From an uncultured Fusicatenibacter sp. (GTDB lineage: Bacteria; Bacillota; Clostridia; Lachnospirales; Lachnospiraceae), in NCBI GenBank assembly GCA_902493585.1, contig CABUPZ010000013.1, positions 1 to 45,688 of the forward strand: 45,688 bases of DNA. Reading direction: 5' to 3'. The notes under the pieces are model-generated. The model saw only the letters and a list, made by a program, of their open reading frames with translations, did no database searches and was not told the origin of the DNA. Each line of letters opens with the position of its first letter. The first letter of the stretch is position 1. This document shows, one piece after another, positions 8,676-16,663 of this stretch. A program made the translations under genes and the position numbers.

Positions 8676-9809
8676 ATGAACGAAAAAGGGTTAACCACGA
8701 TGAATCTGAAAAAGATCAACCGATCAAAAGTCTATGAATATATCTACAAGAAAAAAGTGACCTCTAAACTTCAGATTGTTCAGGATCTGCAGATGGGCTT
8801 ATCGACGGTCAGCCAAAACCTAACTTTATTAGAAGGAGAAGGTTTCATCGAACGAAATGGATACTTCGATTCCACCGGCGGAAGAAAGGCGCATGCAATC
8901 CGGATTGTTTCTGACTTTAAAAGTTCCATTGGTATCGGTATTCTGAAAAATATGTTTCATATTACCGCGATTGATTTATACGGAAATGTCCTTCATACAG
9001 ATACGATCCCTCTGCCCTACGCAAATACACCCGCCTATTATGAGCAGGTAGCCGGAGAAATAAAAAAATTCATCTCCGAGCGTCAATATGAGAAAGAAAA
9101 AATACTTGGAATTTCCATCGCCACCCAGGGAATCACTTCTCCGGACAACACAGCCGTAACCTATGGAAATATCATGAACAATACCGGCATGAACCTGAAG
9201 GACTTTTCCCAATATCTTCCATATCCCTGTCATTTGGAACACGATTCAAAATCTGCCGCCAGTCTGGAATTATGGAATCATCAGGATCTTGACAGCGCTG
9301 TAATTTTTTTGCTTAACCGGAATATGGGAGGCGCAATCATTACCAATCGTCAGATCCATCAGGGAAGTTCTATGCACAGCGGTACCATTGAACATATGTG
9401 CATCAATCCGGAGGGTCCGCTTTGTTATTGTGGAAACCGTGGCTGTCTGGAAACGTATTGTTCCGCCAACTCATTGGAACACGCTTCCGGGTATCATGTA
9501 AAAGAATTTTTTGCTCTTCTGAGAGAGAAAAATTCTCCCCAGCTCACACAGATCTGGGAAGATTATCTCAATCATCTGGCATTTGCAATGAGGAATTTGA
9601 ACATGGTCATCGATGCACCGATGATCATCAGTGGGTATCTGGCCCCTTATTTCACAGAAGAAGATATCGATTATCTGTTAAACCGTATCAATTCTTCCTC
9701 GCCATTCCATTTGCCAAAGGAACAGATACTGGTCGGGGTCCACGGACAATACACTCCCGCGATTGGGGCTGCGCTCTATTATGTGAAACAATTTCTTCAG
9801 TCTGTATAA
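8676..9809 (+). CDS. ROK family transcriptional regulator (NagC/XylR type)
   Basis: A 377-residue protein. Residues about 8-70 form a winged helix-turn-helix (SKLQIVQDLQMGLSTVSQNL, then an arginine-rich wing STGGRKAHAIRIV). The rest is a ROK sugar-kinase fold with the zinc motif EHMCINPEGPLCYCGNRGCLE. Proteins with both parts are sugar-responsive repressors. Divergent orientation to the uronate/polyol dehydrogenase gene suggests that it represses that gene and that the inducer is the matching sugar acid or polyol. AGGAG lies 7 nt before the ATG at 8676; a second in-frame ATG is at codon 9. Confidence 0.9.
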   Translation: MNEKGLTTMNLKKINRSKVYEYIYKKKVTSKLQIVQDLQMGLSTVSQNLTLLEGEGFIERNGYFDSTGGRKAHAIRIVSDFKSSIGIGILKNMFHITAIDLYGNVLHTDTIPLPYANTPAYYEQVAGEIKKFISERQYEKEKILGISIATQGITSPDNTAVTYGNIMNNTGMNLKDFSQYLPYPCHLEHDSKSAASLELWNHQDLDSAVIFLLNRNMGGAIITNRQIHQGSSMHSGTIEHMCINPEGPLCYCGNRGCLETYCSANSLEHASGYHVKEFFALLREKNSPQLTQIWEDYLNHLAFAMRNLNMVIDAPMIISGYLAPYFTEEDIDYLLNRINSSSPFHLPKEQILVGVHGQYTPAIGAALYYVKQFLQSV

Positions 9810-9837
9810 CCGATTTTCGCAATATGAAAAATGAGCT

Positions 9838-10139
9838 GTGGATCTATGCACCGAAGATAAAACGGATGTGTGGACGGAAGACTGTTCCATTGTCATGAGC
9901 AATATGCATCTGATGGCTGCCAGTCTGGGACTTGGGAGCTGCTGGATTCAGGGACGGCCCGGGAGGCAGAAAACGGACAGACGACCGACGCGTACTGCCG
10001 CGAACTGCTCGGGGTTCCGGATGGCTATGCTCTGGAGGCGATCCTTTCCGTAGGGGTTCCTTCGGAATGCCCGGAACCACATCGGGCGGACGAGCTGGAA
10101 ACGGAAAAGGTGCACTACGAAACCTGGACCAAACAGTAA
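9838..10139 (+). pseudogene. Nitroreductase family protein, C-terminal remnant with frameshift
   Basis: Frame one reads DVWTEDCSIVMSNMHLMAAS and LGLGSCWIQGR, the flavin-binding C-terminal part of nitroreductases. At about 9960 the reading must change frame to continue with EAENGQTTDAYCRELLGVPD and a family-like end EELETEKVHY-type (here DELETEKVHYETW) before the stop at 10139. The N-terminal half, about 90 residues, is absent: the ROK stop codon lies only 28 nt upstream. Both the truncation and the frameshift mean no functional enzyme is made. Confidence 0.8.
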
Positions 10140-10180
10140 AAGGGAGCTGAAAAAGCATTTTTGATCGAGAACGTATCTGA

Positions 10181-10229
10181 AAAGAACCTGGTCACTCGCT
10201 TGCCTGTTTTTCGAGTGACCGGGTTCTTT
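10181..10229. terminator. Bidirectional terminator after the PF09818 ATPase gene
   Basis: Arms AAAGAACCTGGTCACTCG and CGAGTGACCGGGTTCTTT (18 bp, one mismatch) with a T-run on the minus strand end. It lies 22 nt after the stop of the minus-strand gene ending at 10251. Confidence 0.8.
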
Positions 10230-10250
10230 GTCGAAAAATCCATTGAATTT

Positions 10251-11954
10251 TTACAGTTTCCACAGCCGATAACGGTTAAACGCCGCCAGCACTTCCTGCT
10301 TTCTCGGCATCGCCAGGTTCACCGGGAGATAGCTTCCTTCCGCCAGACCTGCCAGCCCTTCTTTTCTTACCAGTTCCATTACCTTGTCCGCAGCCTGCTG
10401 CATGGTGATCTTTCCATTCACCGCCTTCTTCTGTACCCAGGTGAGCATCCAGCCGACCGCCAGGGTCTGCTCGGAATCCACAAGCTGTTCCAGTCCCCGC
10501 AGAATCAGGTTTTCCCGGTTCAGCTGGATCTGGTCTTTTCCCATCACCTTCATCTTGATCCGGTCTTCACGGACAAAATTCATATCTCTTTCCGGATAAC
10601 GTTCAAAGGACGGAAGATCCGGCTTGTCTTCAGGAATGGAAACAGCCGGAAACTGCTCCGCTTCTTTCTTTGCCAGTACCGTGATGTCCTTCGGCCGATA
10701 CTGCTCCATCTGAAGGATACAATCGGCGATATGGAAATAAGCCCCGGAACTTCCTGCCACCAGGATCGTAGAAATCCCGCAGGTTTCCAACAGATACCCT
10801 GCCCGTTCAATGAACGGGGTGATCGGTTCCTGGTTCCGGTGAACGACTCTCTGCATCAGTTCATCCCGCACCATAAAGTTGGTGGCGCTGGTGTCCTCGT
10901 CGATGAGCAGAAGTTTCGTTCCACTCTCCAGCGCCTCCACCACATTGGCTGCCTGGGATGTGCTTCCGCTGGCGTCTTCCGTATAAAATGCCTTCGTGTT
11001 TTTCCCGCTGGGCAGGTCGTTGACAAACATGGAAATGTCCGTCTTTTTGACACTCCGCCCGTCCTCCGCGCGGATCTTCACAGCCGTGTCGTCGGTAATC
11101 ACATACTCTCGTCCATCCCCTGCGATATGGTTATAGACGCCAAGCTCCAGCGCTTTCAGCAGCGTGGATTTCCCGTGATACCCGCCTCCGGCAATCAGCG
11201 TGATCCCCTTACGGATTCCCATTCCCCGGATCGTCCCGCGGTGGGGAAGTTCCATCGTCACCTCCATGGTTTCCGGAGACTGAAAAGGCACACTGGAACG
11301 CATCGGTCTCTGGGACACGCCGGATTCCCTCGGCAGTACCGAGCCATTTGCAACAAACGCACACAGCCCCATCTTCGGAAGCTGTTCGCGGATATAAGCC
11401 TGATCATCCGCCAGCTCTGCCGTTTTTTTCACTCCCTCTTTGGAAATCTTCCGGTAAAACAGCGTACTCTCCACACATTCCGGAAGGAACTCAAACAGGA
11501 TCCGGATCAGTTCCCCGGAACAGATCGTTCTTCCTCTGGCGGGAAAACCGATTTCCATCCGAATGCGAACGCTGCCGTCTTTCGGATCGATCTGACATGC
11601 GGTGCGCTCCAGGATCTCCTGTCCCGGGCGGCTCACCGCCATCAGACCGCTCTTTCCCGATCCTCTGGCTTTATGATTGAACGCCTCAATTTTTCTGCCG
11701 TACAATCTCAGCAGATGATCCTCCAGAGCAATTCTGCGGTGCCTTTCCCGGTAAAGTTCCTCCGGAAATCCCGCCTGTTCTCCGTCCACCAGCACACTCA
11801 CCCGTGACGGTGTCGCGAACGGATCTCCCTGCACATGTTCAATCAAAAGGCTGTAACTGCCAAACCGGTAGCCGCCTCTGGTGTCCTTATAGGCCGGATA
11901 ACTTTTCCTGTCGATTGCCTCCAGAATTCTTCTCAAATCTTCTGCTCTTTTCAT
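10251..11954 (-). CDS. Predicted ATPase of the ABC class (PF09818-like)
   Basis: A 567-residue soluble protein. The Walker A is GGGYHGKSTLLKALELGVYN near residue 250, then ITDDTAVKIRAEDGRSV, a glutamine-containing region SGSTSQAANVVEALE in signature position, and a Walker B-like KLLLIDEDTSATNFMVRD. This arrangement is that of the PF09818 family of ABC-class ATPases, which lack transporter domains; their role is unknown. AAGGAG precedes the ATG at 11954. It is the last gene of the glycosyltransferase-plsY-aminotransferase run, 37 nt after the aminotransferase stop, so it is probably co-transcribed with it. No partner protein can be named. Confidence 0.88.
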   Translation of the reverse strand: MKRAEDLRRILEAIDRKSYPAYKDTRGGYRFGSYSLLIEHVQGDPFATPSRVSVLVDGEQAGFPEELYRERHRRIALEDHLLRLYGRKIEAFNHKARGSGKSGLMAVSRPGQEILERTACQIDPKDGSVRIRMEIGFPARGRTICSGELIRILFEFLPECVESTLFYRKISKEGVKKTAELADDQAYIREQLPKMGLCAFVANGSVLPRESGVSQRPMRSSVPFQSPETMEVTMELPHRGTIRGMGIRKGITLIAGGGYHGKSTLLKALELGVYNHIAGDGREYVITDDTAVKIRAEDGRSVKKTDISMFVNDLPSGKNTKAFYTEDASGSTSQAANVVEALESGTKLLLIDEDTSATNFMVRDELMQRVVHRNQEPITPFIERAGYLLETCGISTILVAGSSGAYFHIADCILQMEQYRPKDITVLAKKEAEQFPAVSIPEDKPDLPSFERYPERDMNFVREDRIKMKVMGKDQIQLNRENLILRGLEQLVDSEQTLAVGWMLTWVQKKAVNGKITMQQAADKVMELVRKEGLAGLAEGSYLPVNLAMPRKQEVLAAFNRYRLWKL

Positions 11955-11991
11955 GTCTAAACTCCTTGTGGAACTGTTTCATCCTTTTTCC

Positions 11992-13188
11992 TTATTTTTT
12001 CACCGCTCCATAGCTTTCTGCCAGTTTCCGGAACGCCGGAAGCGCCCGCTGGATCTGCTCTGTGGTCACGCAGTAAGCAATCCGCACATAACCCGGGCAT
12101 CCGAAATCATCCGCCGGGACCAGCAGAAGCTCCTGCTCCTTTGCTTTTTCACAGAAAGCCACCGCATCCGGCTCCAGCGCCCGGACAAACAGATAAAATG
12201 CTCCGTCCGGATGCACACAGGTATATCCGTAATTTTCCAGTGCCTCATACAGCAGATCTCTGTTGTTCCGGTAAACGGAAAGATCCGACACCATTCCCTG
12301 GCAGCGGGCGATCACATGCTGCGCCATGGCCGGCGCACACACATACCCCAGCGCACGGCCCGCTCCGCAGACCGCCGCATACAGGTCTCCGGCATCCGCC
12401 GCCTCATCCGGCACAAGAATATAGCCGATCCGCTCTCCCGGCATGGACAGGGACTTGCTGTAAGAATAGCATACCACCGTATCCCTGTAATATTTTGTCA
12501 GATAGGGAACAAAAACATCCCCGTATACCAGTTCCCGGTAAGGCTCGTCCGCGATCAGATAAATCGTATGTCCATATTCTTTCTCCTTGCTCTTCAGGAA
12601 CGCTGCCAGCCGCACGATACTCTCCTCCGTGAAAACCACGCCGGAAGGATTGTTCGGAGAATTTACGAAGATTCCTTTGGTGTGTTCATTGACTGCCGCT
12701 TCCAGCCGGTCAAAGTCAATCTGGAATGTCTCTCCGTTCGTGGCGACGGGAACAAATCGTCCGCCCGCCGCCTCCACGAAGACCTTATATTCCGGAAAAT
12801 AAGGGGTAAAGATGATGTATTCGTCTCCGGGAACCGTCATCGCTTCCAGAGTAATGCGCAGGGACGCGGCGGCCCCACAGGTCATATAAAAATTGTCGGG
12901 ACGGAAATTGGTCTGAAATCTGCGGTTCAGATCATCGGCGATGGCCTTTCGCACTTCCAGGTCTCCCTGGGCGGAAGTGTAACCGAACAAGTACACATCG
13001 TCCCTGGTATCCAACAGTTCCCGGAACACCTGATGTACCTCGGAAGGCGCCGGAACATTGGGATTTCCAAGGCTGAAATCAAATACGTTCTCCGCGCCGA
13101 TCTCCGCCGCGCGCTTTTTGCTGTACTCGAAAATCTCCCGAATCACCGACCGGTTCTTTCCCAATTCTGTCATTTTCTCTGAAATCAT
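11992..13188 (-). CDS. Pyridoxal phosphate-dependent aminotransferase, class I/II (aspartate aminotransferase-like)
   Basis: A 398-residue fold-type I aminotransferase. Visible are FSLGNPNVPAPS, GAAASLRITLEAM for cofactor phosphate, VNSPNNPSGVVF, LIADEPYRELVYGD and the PLP lysine in SYSKSLSMPGERIGY. The amino acid acted on cannot be derived from the motifs. ATG 13188 is preceded by AAGGAG at 8 nt and overlaps the plsY stop as ATGA, so the two genes are translationally coupled; an in-frame GTG at 13197 is a weaker alternative. Downstream lies the PF09818 ATPase gene. Confidence 0.9.
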   Translation of the reverse strand: MISEKMTELGKNRSVIREIFEYSKKRAAEIGAENVFDFSLGNPNVPAPSEVHQVFRELLDTRDDVYLFGYTSAQGDLEVRKAIADDLNRRFQTNFRPDNFYMTCGAAASLRITLEAMTVPGDEYIIFTPYFPEYKVFVEAAGGRFVPVATNGETFQIDFDRLEAAVNEHTKGIFVNSPNNPSGVVFTEESIVRLAAFLKSKEKEYGHTIYLIADEPYRELVYGDVFVPYLTKYYRDTVVCYSYSKSLSMPGERIGYILVPDEAADAGDLYAAVCGAGRALGYVCAPAMAQHVIARCQGMVSDLSVYRNNRDLLYEALENYGYTCVHPDGAFYLFVRALEPDAVAFCEKAKEQELLLVPADDFGCPGYVRIAYCVTTEQIQRALPAFRKLAESYGAVKK

Positions 13189-13829
13189 CTTTCCCACTCC
13201 TTTTTCTTCTTATTTTCCTTCATTTTATCAAACACCGGCAGAAATGTAAACGTCAGCGGTTCTCTCTCCCCGGATCTGAGATGGCGCCAGCACACCACCG
13301 CCGAGATGCCCAGACATCCCAGTTTCCACGCCGGAAACATCACCGTCCTCAGACAGGCAGCCGCAAAGCACACAAACGTCAGAACCGAACGGTACAGATG
13401 CGGCTGTACCACCAGAACCAGAGAAAACAGCAGATACAGAACCGCCAGCAGCAGCACCGGTTTCAGCACCGGGTACAGTCCCAGAAGGACACCAAAGGAT
13501 ACTGCAATGGCTTTTCCGCCTTCTCTGAAGTGCATCAGCGGCCAGGCGTGTCCCACAACCGGCGCCAGCAGGATCAGCGCGAACGCCGGATTCTCCGGCG
13601 ACAGGTGCCTCAGTGCCAGATGCACCGGGAAAAATCCCTTGCCAAGTTCCAGCAGCAGCACAAAAGTTCCCACCAGCGGTCCCGCCGCAGCAAACGCATT
13701 AAACGTCCCCGGGTTCTGATCCTTTCCCATCCGGGTCACGTCTACATGGCAGAGCTTCTGCGGCACAAGTTTCGCAAACAGAATACTTCCGCTGAGATAT
13801 CCCAGAAGAATATAAAAGAATTCTCTCAT
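13185..13829 (-). CDS. plsY: Glycerol-3-phosphate acyltransferase PlsY
   Basis: A 214-residue membrane enzyme that acylates glycerol-3-phosphate from acyl-phosphate, the first step of phospholipid synthesis. The three PlsY motifs are present in order: GYLSGSILFAK, GKDQNPGTFNAFAAAG and ELGKGFFPV, and GHAWPLMHFREGGKAIAVSFG. About six hydrophobic segments are seen. ATG 13829 is preceded by AAGGTGGGAG; an upstream in-frame ATG at 13859 would overlap the preceding glycosyltransferase gene. The stop overlaps the aminotransferase start. Because PlsY homologues often occur twice in Clostridia, this may be a second copy specialised with the neighbouring glycolipid gene (inference). Confidence 0.9.
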   Translation of the reverse strand: MREFFYILLGYLSGSILFAKLVPQKLCHVDVTRMGKDQNPGTFNAFAAAGPLVGTFVLLLELGKGFFPVHLALRHLSPENPAFALILLAPVVGHAWPLMHFREGGKAIAVSFGVLLGLYPVLKPVLLLAVLYLLFSLVLVVQPHLYRSVLTFVCFAAACLRTVMFPAWKLGCLGISAVVCWRHLRSGEREPLTFTFLPVFDKMKENKKKKEWER

Positions 13830-13852
13830 GTCTCCCACCTTCCCTTTTTCAG

Positions 13853-14980
13853 TCAACATCCGTTCGGATCTTCACAGAGCTGTTCCAGCAGGCGGACAAT
13901 TTCCGCTGCTGCCTTTGGATGAGTGTTTTCTTTTTGCGCCTGGCGCATCCGCTCCCTTGCGCCGTTTTGTTCCATCAACCGCCGCCCTTCCGCGATCTGG
14001 TGTTCTCTTGTCCGTGCCGCCACAGACATTCCGCGGTGGCAGAAAAACGCAACATTTTTTTCCTCGCATCCCGGAATCGGTGCAGTGTGGATCATCGGTA
14101 TCCCCGTCACTGCCGCTTCTGTACTGCTGAGTCCTCCGGGCTTGGTAAAGATCACGTCGCATGCCGCCATGTATTCCGCCACATGGCGGGTGTATCCCAC
14201 CACGCGGACATCCGAGTTCCCATGAAACTGAAAACGCAGCGTATGCTCCCGACGTTTGTTGTTTCCACAGATGATGACAATCTGCTCTCCGTTTTTGTTT
14301 CCCTGCGCCAGCTCTCTGGCGAAGATATGTATCTTTCCAAATCCCATGCTCCCGCTCATAACAAGAAAAATCTTTCTGTCTCTCGGCAGCTGCAGATGAT
14401 CCCGCACTCCGTCCCGGCTCATCGCGCGGACAAACTGTCTCCTTACGGGAATTCCGTAGGGCAGCAGTTTCTCCCGTGGGATTCCGTAGGCAGCAAACTC
14501 CTCGATCAGATCCTCGTGGGGAATCACATAATAATCGCAATCCGTCTCTTCCCAGAATGGAATACAGGTGTAATCCGTCGCGACCGCCACGGTTTTCTGA
14601 GGCAGCCATCCCTTTTTCTTCATATAGGTAAAGGTTTCCGCCGGATAGAGATGCGGCGTCACCAAAATATCAAAATGCTCTTTTTCCAGATACCGTTTCA
14701 GCGGTTTCGCCAGGCGTGCGCTTGCATAGTAAACCGGTGATTTGCATTTAATCTTCCGCACCAGCTGCCCAGCCTGATAAACCATGCCGAATACTTTCGG
14801 CATCAACGTCACGGTTTTTACGTATCCGCCGCCGACCAGCGCAGATGTGTGCTTTCTTCCGAAGCTCATCATATCCAGCATGACGGCTTCGTGGCCCTGC
14901 GCCTCCAGCTGTTCTTTGATCGCCTGACCGGCGGCATTGTGTCCTTCTCCTGTGTTGCAGGACAATATTAATACTCTCAC
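13853..14980 (-). CDS. UgtP/MGDG synthase-family glycosyltransferase
   Basis: A 375-residue GT28-type enzyme. The N-terminus MRVLILSCNTGEGHNAAGQA is the MGDG-synthase signature, and the C-terminal sugar-nucleotide site reads IFTKPGGLSSTEAAVTGIPMI. Relatives transfer glucose or galactose from UDP-sugar to diacylglycerol on the inner membrane face, making glycolipids or the lipoteichoic acid anchor. GTG is the start codon at 14980, with AAAGGA about 9 nt upstream. It leads the run to plsY (24 nt gap), so acyl-lipid precursor and glycolipid synthesis appear co-expressed. Confidence 0.88.
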   Translation of the reverse strand: MRVLILSCNTGEGHNAAGQAIKEQLEAQGHEAVMLDMMSFGRKHTSALVGGGYVKTVTLMPKVFGMVYQAGQLVRKIKCKSPVYYASARLAKPLKRYLEKEHFDILVTPHLYPAETFTYMKKKGWLPQKTVAVATDYTCIPFWEETDCDYYVIPHEDLIEEFAAYGIPREKLLPYGIPVRRQFVRAMSRDGVRDHLQLPRDRKIFLVMSGSMGFGKIHIFARELAQGNKNGEQIVIICGNNKRREHTLRFQFHGNSDVRVVGYTRHVAEYMAACDVIFTKPGGLSSTEAAVTGIPMIHTAPIPGCEEKNVAFFCHRGMSVAARTREHQIAEGRRLMEQNGARERMRQAQKENTHPKAAAEIVRLLEQLCEDPNGC

Positions 14981-15206
14981 TTGAATAGTTCCTTTTCTTT
15001 CTGTTTTTTATGTCCTTATTATATCAGACTCCAAAGATGCGTCAAGGTTTTGGCAGAGGGGAACGGGACGAAACCGAATAACAATTCGGCTGATCGAATG
15101 GCTCTTGAATGGAGTTTTCTGATTGGAAAGAGAATTGTGCTTTTGTGGGGAATCGATTATAATAGTGTGGTATGGTTGATGAAGTGTTTGAAAAGAGGTG
15201 TCGGTT

Positions 15207-15944
15207 TTGAAGAAGCGATTTTTTTTGATTGATGGGATTCGCGGGTTGGCACTCGTGAATATGGTTTTGTTTCATTTTCTTTATGATGTGTTTATTTTGT
15301 ATGGCCGTCAGCCGGACTGGTATGACAGAACCGGGACGTTTCTCTGGCAGCAGGGGATCTGTTGGACGTTTATTCTGATTTCGGGGATGGTCTGGCATTT
15401 GGGGAAGAAAAGTAATCTGAAACGTGGCCTGCTTTTGAATTTCTGGGGATTAGTGATCTCGGCGGTTACCTGTATTGCGGAGCCTGAGGCGGCGGTCTGG
15501 TTCGGGATCTTGAATTTTATTGGCTGTGCGGTGCTTTTGATGATTCCTTTGGACCGGATCTTTCGCAGAGTTCCTCCTGTCGCCGGGATCGTTGTGAGTA
15601 TGGTTCTGTTTTTTCTTTTTCGGGATGTGCAGAGCGGTGTGCTGGGGCTGGCTTCTCATCCGCTGGCTGTGCTGCCGGATTGGCTGTATCTGTCGAGAAT
15701 TCTGACACCGTTTGGGTTTCCATTTCCGGGGTTTCGGTCCAGTGATTATTTTCCGATCCTGCCGTGGTTTTTTCTGTTTTCAGCCGGTTATTTCTTTTTT
15801 CCGATCCTGCAGAAAAGCCAGAAGCTCCAGGATGTGTTTTCTGTCCGGATTCCTGTGCTTTCCAAACTGGGAACGTGGAGTCTTTGGATTTATCTGATCC
15901 ATCAGCCGGTGGCTATGGGGATCTGTATGCTGCTGTTTCATTGA
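15207..15944 (+). CDS. DUF1624 (heparan-alpha-glucosaminide N-acetyltransferase-like) membrane protein
   Basis: A 245-residue protein with about seven hydrophobic helices. It begins KKRFFLIDGIRGLALVNMVL, then FHFLYDVFILYG, the standard opening of the PF07786/DUF1624 family whose name comes from the human lysosomal acetyltransferase; bacterial members are uncharacterised and presumed to move acyl groups across the membrane onto sugars. I choose the TTG at 15207 because AAGAGGTG lies 6 nt before it; GTG 15198 overlaps that ribosome site. Codon use (many TTT, TTG, GGG) is more T/G-rich than in its neighbours. Confidence 0.82.
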   Translation: MKKRFFLIDGIRGLALVNMVLFHFLYDVFILYGRQPDWYDRTGTFLWQQGICWTFILISGMVWHLGKKSNLKRGLLLNFWGLVISAVTCIAEPEAAVWFGILNFIGCAVLLMIPLDRIFRRVPPVAGIVVSMVLFFLFRDVQSGVLGLASHPLAVLPDWLYLSRILTPFGFPFPGFRSSDYFPILPWFFLFSAGYFFFPILQKSQKLQDVFSVRIPVLSKLGTWSLWIYLIHQPVAMGICMLLFH

Positions 15945-15963
15945 AAGAAACAAGATTCGTATA

Positions 15964-16112
15964 AGCAACGATAAATCCCTTACTGGTTCGCTGGTCTGCT
16001 TTCCCGATAGCACAGTTGTAAAAGCCTCAGCGTAGCCCGCTGCGCCTGCGTTTTCACAACTGCACTCTCGCAAAAACATCCTCACCGAACCAGTAAGGGA
16101 TTTATCGTTGCT
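15964..16112. repeat. 149-nt element with 27-bp perfect inverted ends
   Basis: Left arm 15964-15990 and right arm 16086-16112 are perfect reverse complements (AGCAACGATAAATCCCTTAC at the outer side). The interior holds a second imperfect pair, CAGTTGT-AAAAGC with GCG-TTTTCACAACTG, and a CAGCG/CGCTG tip. The whole can fold as one long multi-part stem. It lies 20 nt after the DUF1624 stop codon and carries no credible gene. A further hairpin (ACCAGGT/ACCTGGT, 16116-16152) before a T-rich tract probably ends transcription. Confidence 0.85.
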
Positions 16113-16203
16113 CATACCAGGTTTCGCCTGCTTTCAGACGGACCTGGTCTTGTTTTATTTTATGTCCTATTTTATGCCTTATTTATATTTTACTTTTTTC
16201 TTT

Positions 16204-16434
16204 TTACTTTTTTTCCTGAAGTATTTCTGAACCTGCGCCTGTTTCTTCCTGGCTCGCCATCTCTCGCTTTCTTCTGGTCACCAGACCACCAATCCGTCCC
16301 GTCTCCTTCGCGGTCAGGGTGCGCCAGCCGTTTTCCAGCACGCGGTCCAAAAGTCCCAGTTCACCGGCAATCTCATATTTCAGTACTTCATCCGGTGTCA
16401 GATTGTTCAGATCGATCTTCTTTTTTCCAGCCAC
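16204..16434 (-). CDS. Small acid-soluble spore protein, alpha/beta type
   Basis: 76 residues. The middle, KYEIAGELGLLDRVLENGWR followed by TLTAKETGRIGGLVTRRKR, matches the alpha/beta SASP core; YEIAGE is the site where the germination protease GPR cuts. These proteins coat spore DNA and protect it against UV and heat. The start is GTG 16434, with AAAGGAG about 12 nt upstream. The N-terminus (KKKIDLNNLTPDEVLKYE) and length fit the SspF-like subgroup. Expression should depend on the forespore sigma factor SigG; I could not assign that promoter with confidence. Confidence 0.9.
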   Translation of the reverse strand: MAGKKKIDLNNLTPDEVLKYEIAGELGLLDRVLENGWRTLTAKETGRIGGLVTRRKREMASQEETGAGSEILQEKK

Positions 16435-16441
16435 AGAAAAA

Positions 16442-16505
16442 CCACACTCCTTTCCCGTAACGGTTCACCGCCTGTAAACCGTTACCCTTTCTATCTGAGA
16501 GTGTG
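16442..16505 (-). promoter_or_regulatory. Nested hairpin in the spore-protein leader
   Basis: Outer arms CCACACTC and GAGTGTGG enclose GTAACGGTT/AACCGTTAC (16457-16465 with 16477-16485), the second copy of the short hairpin family. On the minus strand the downstream outer arm includes part of the AAAGGAG ribosome site of the spore-protein gene, so the fold could hide it. Confidence 0.6.
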
Positions 16506-16590
16506 GCCTGTTTTTTCTGTTTTATTCAGTTGGAGCGATTGTTATCGTCTCGTTTTTCCCTGTTTTCATTACGGTGTTTTCTGCTGCTCC

Positions 16591-16663
16591 AGAGCGTGTT
16601 CGAAAATTGCTTTCTGCAAGATGTGCGTCACAGTTTGTGGGAATGAATTTTCAGACACGCTCT
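16591..16663. repeat. 73-nt inverted-repeat element (GAGCGTGTYYGAAAATT family)
   Basis: Ends AGAGCGTGTTCGAAAATT (16591-16608) and AATTTTCAGACACGCTCT (16646-16663) match as reverse complements at 16 of 18 positions. A partial copy is at 42758-42807, and a short ends-only form is at 3251-3289. The right end supplies the stop codon and last residues of the epimerase gene. Confidence 0.85.

Noticed and set aside
10161..11807. Plus-strand open frame opposite the PF09818 ATPase gene
   Set aside because: Shadow of the minus-strand gene, which has Walker motifs and a ribosome site.
15964..16112. Retron-like non-coding RNA
   Set aside because: The inverted ends could suggest a retron msr-msd, but no reverse transcriptase is present nearby and the outer stem is far longer than retron a1/a2 stems.
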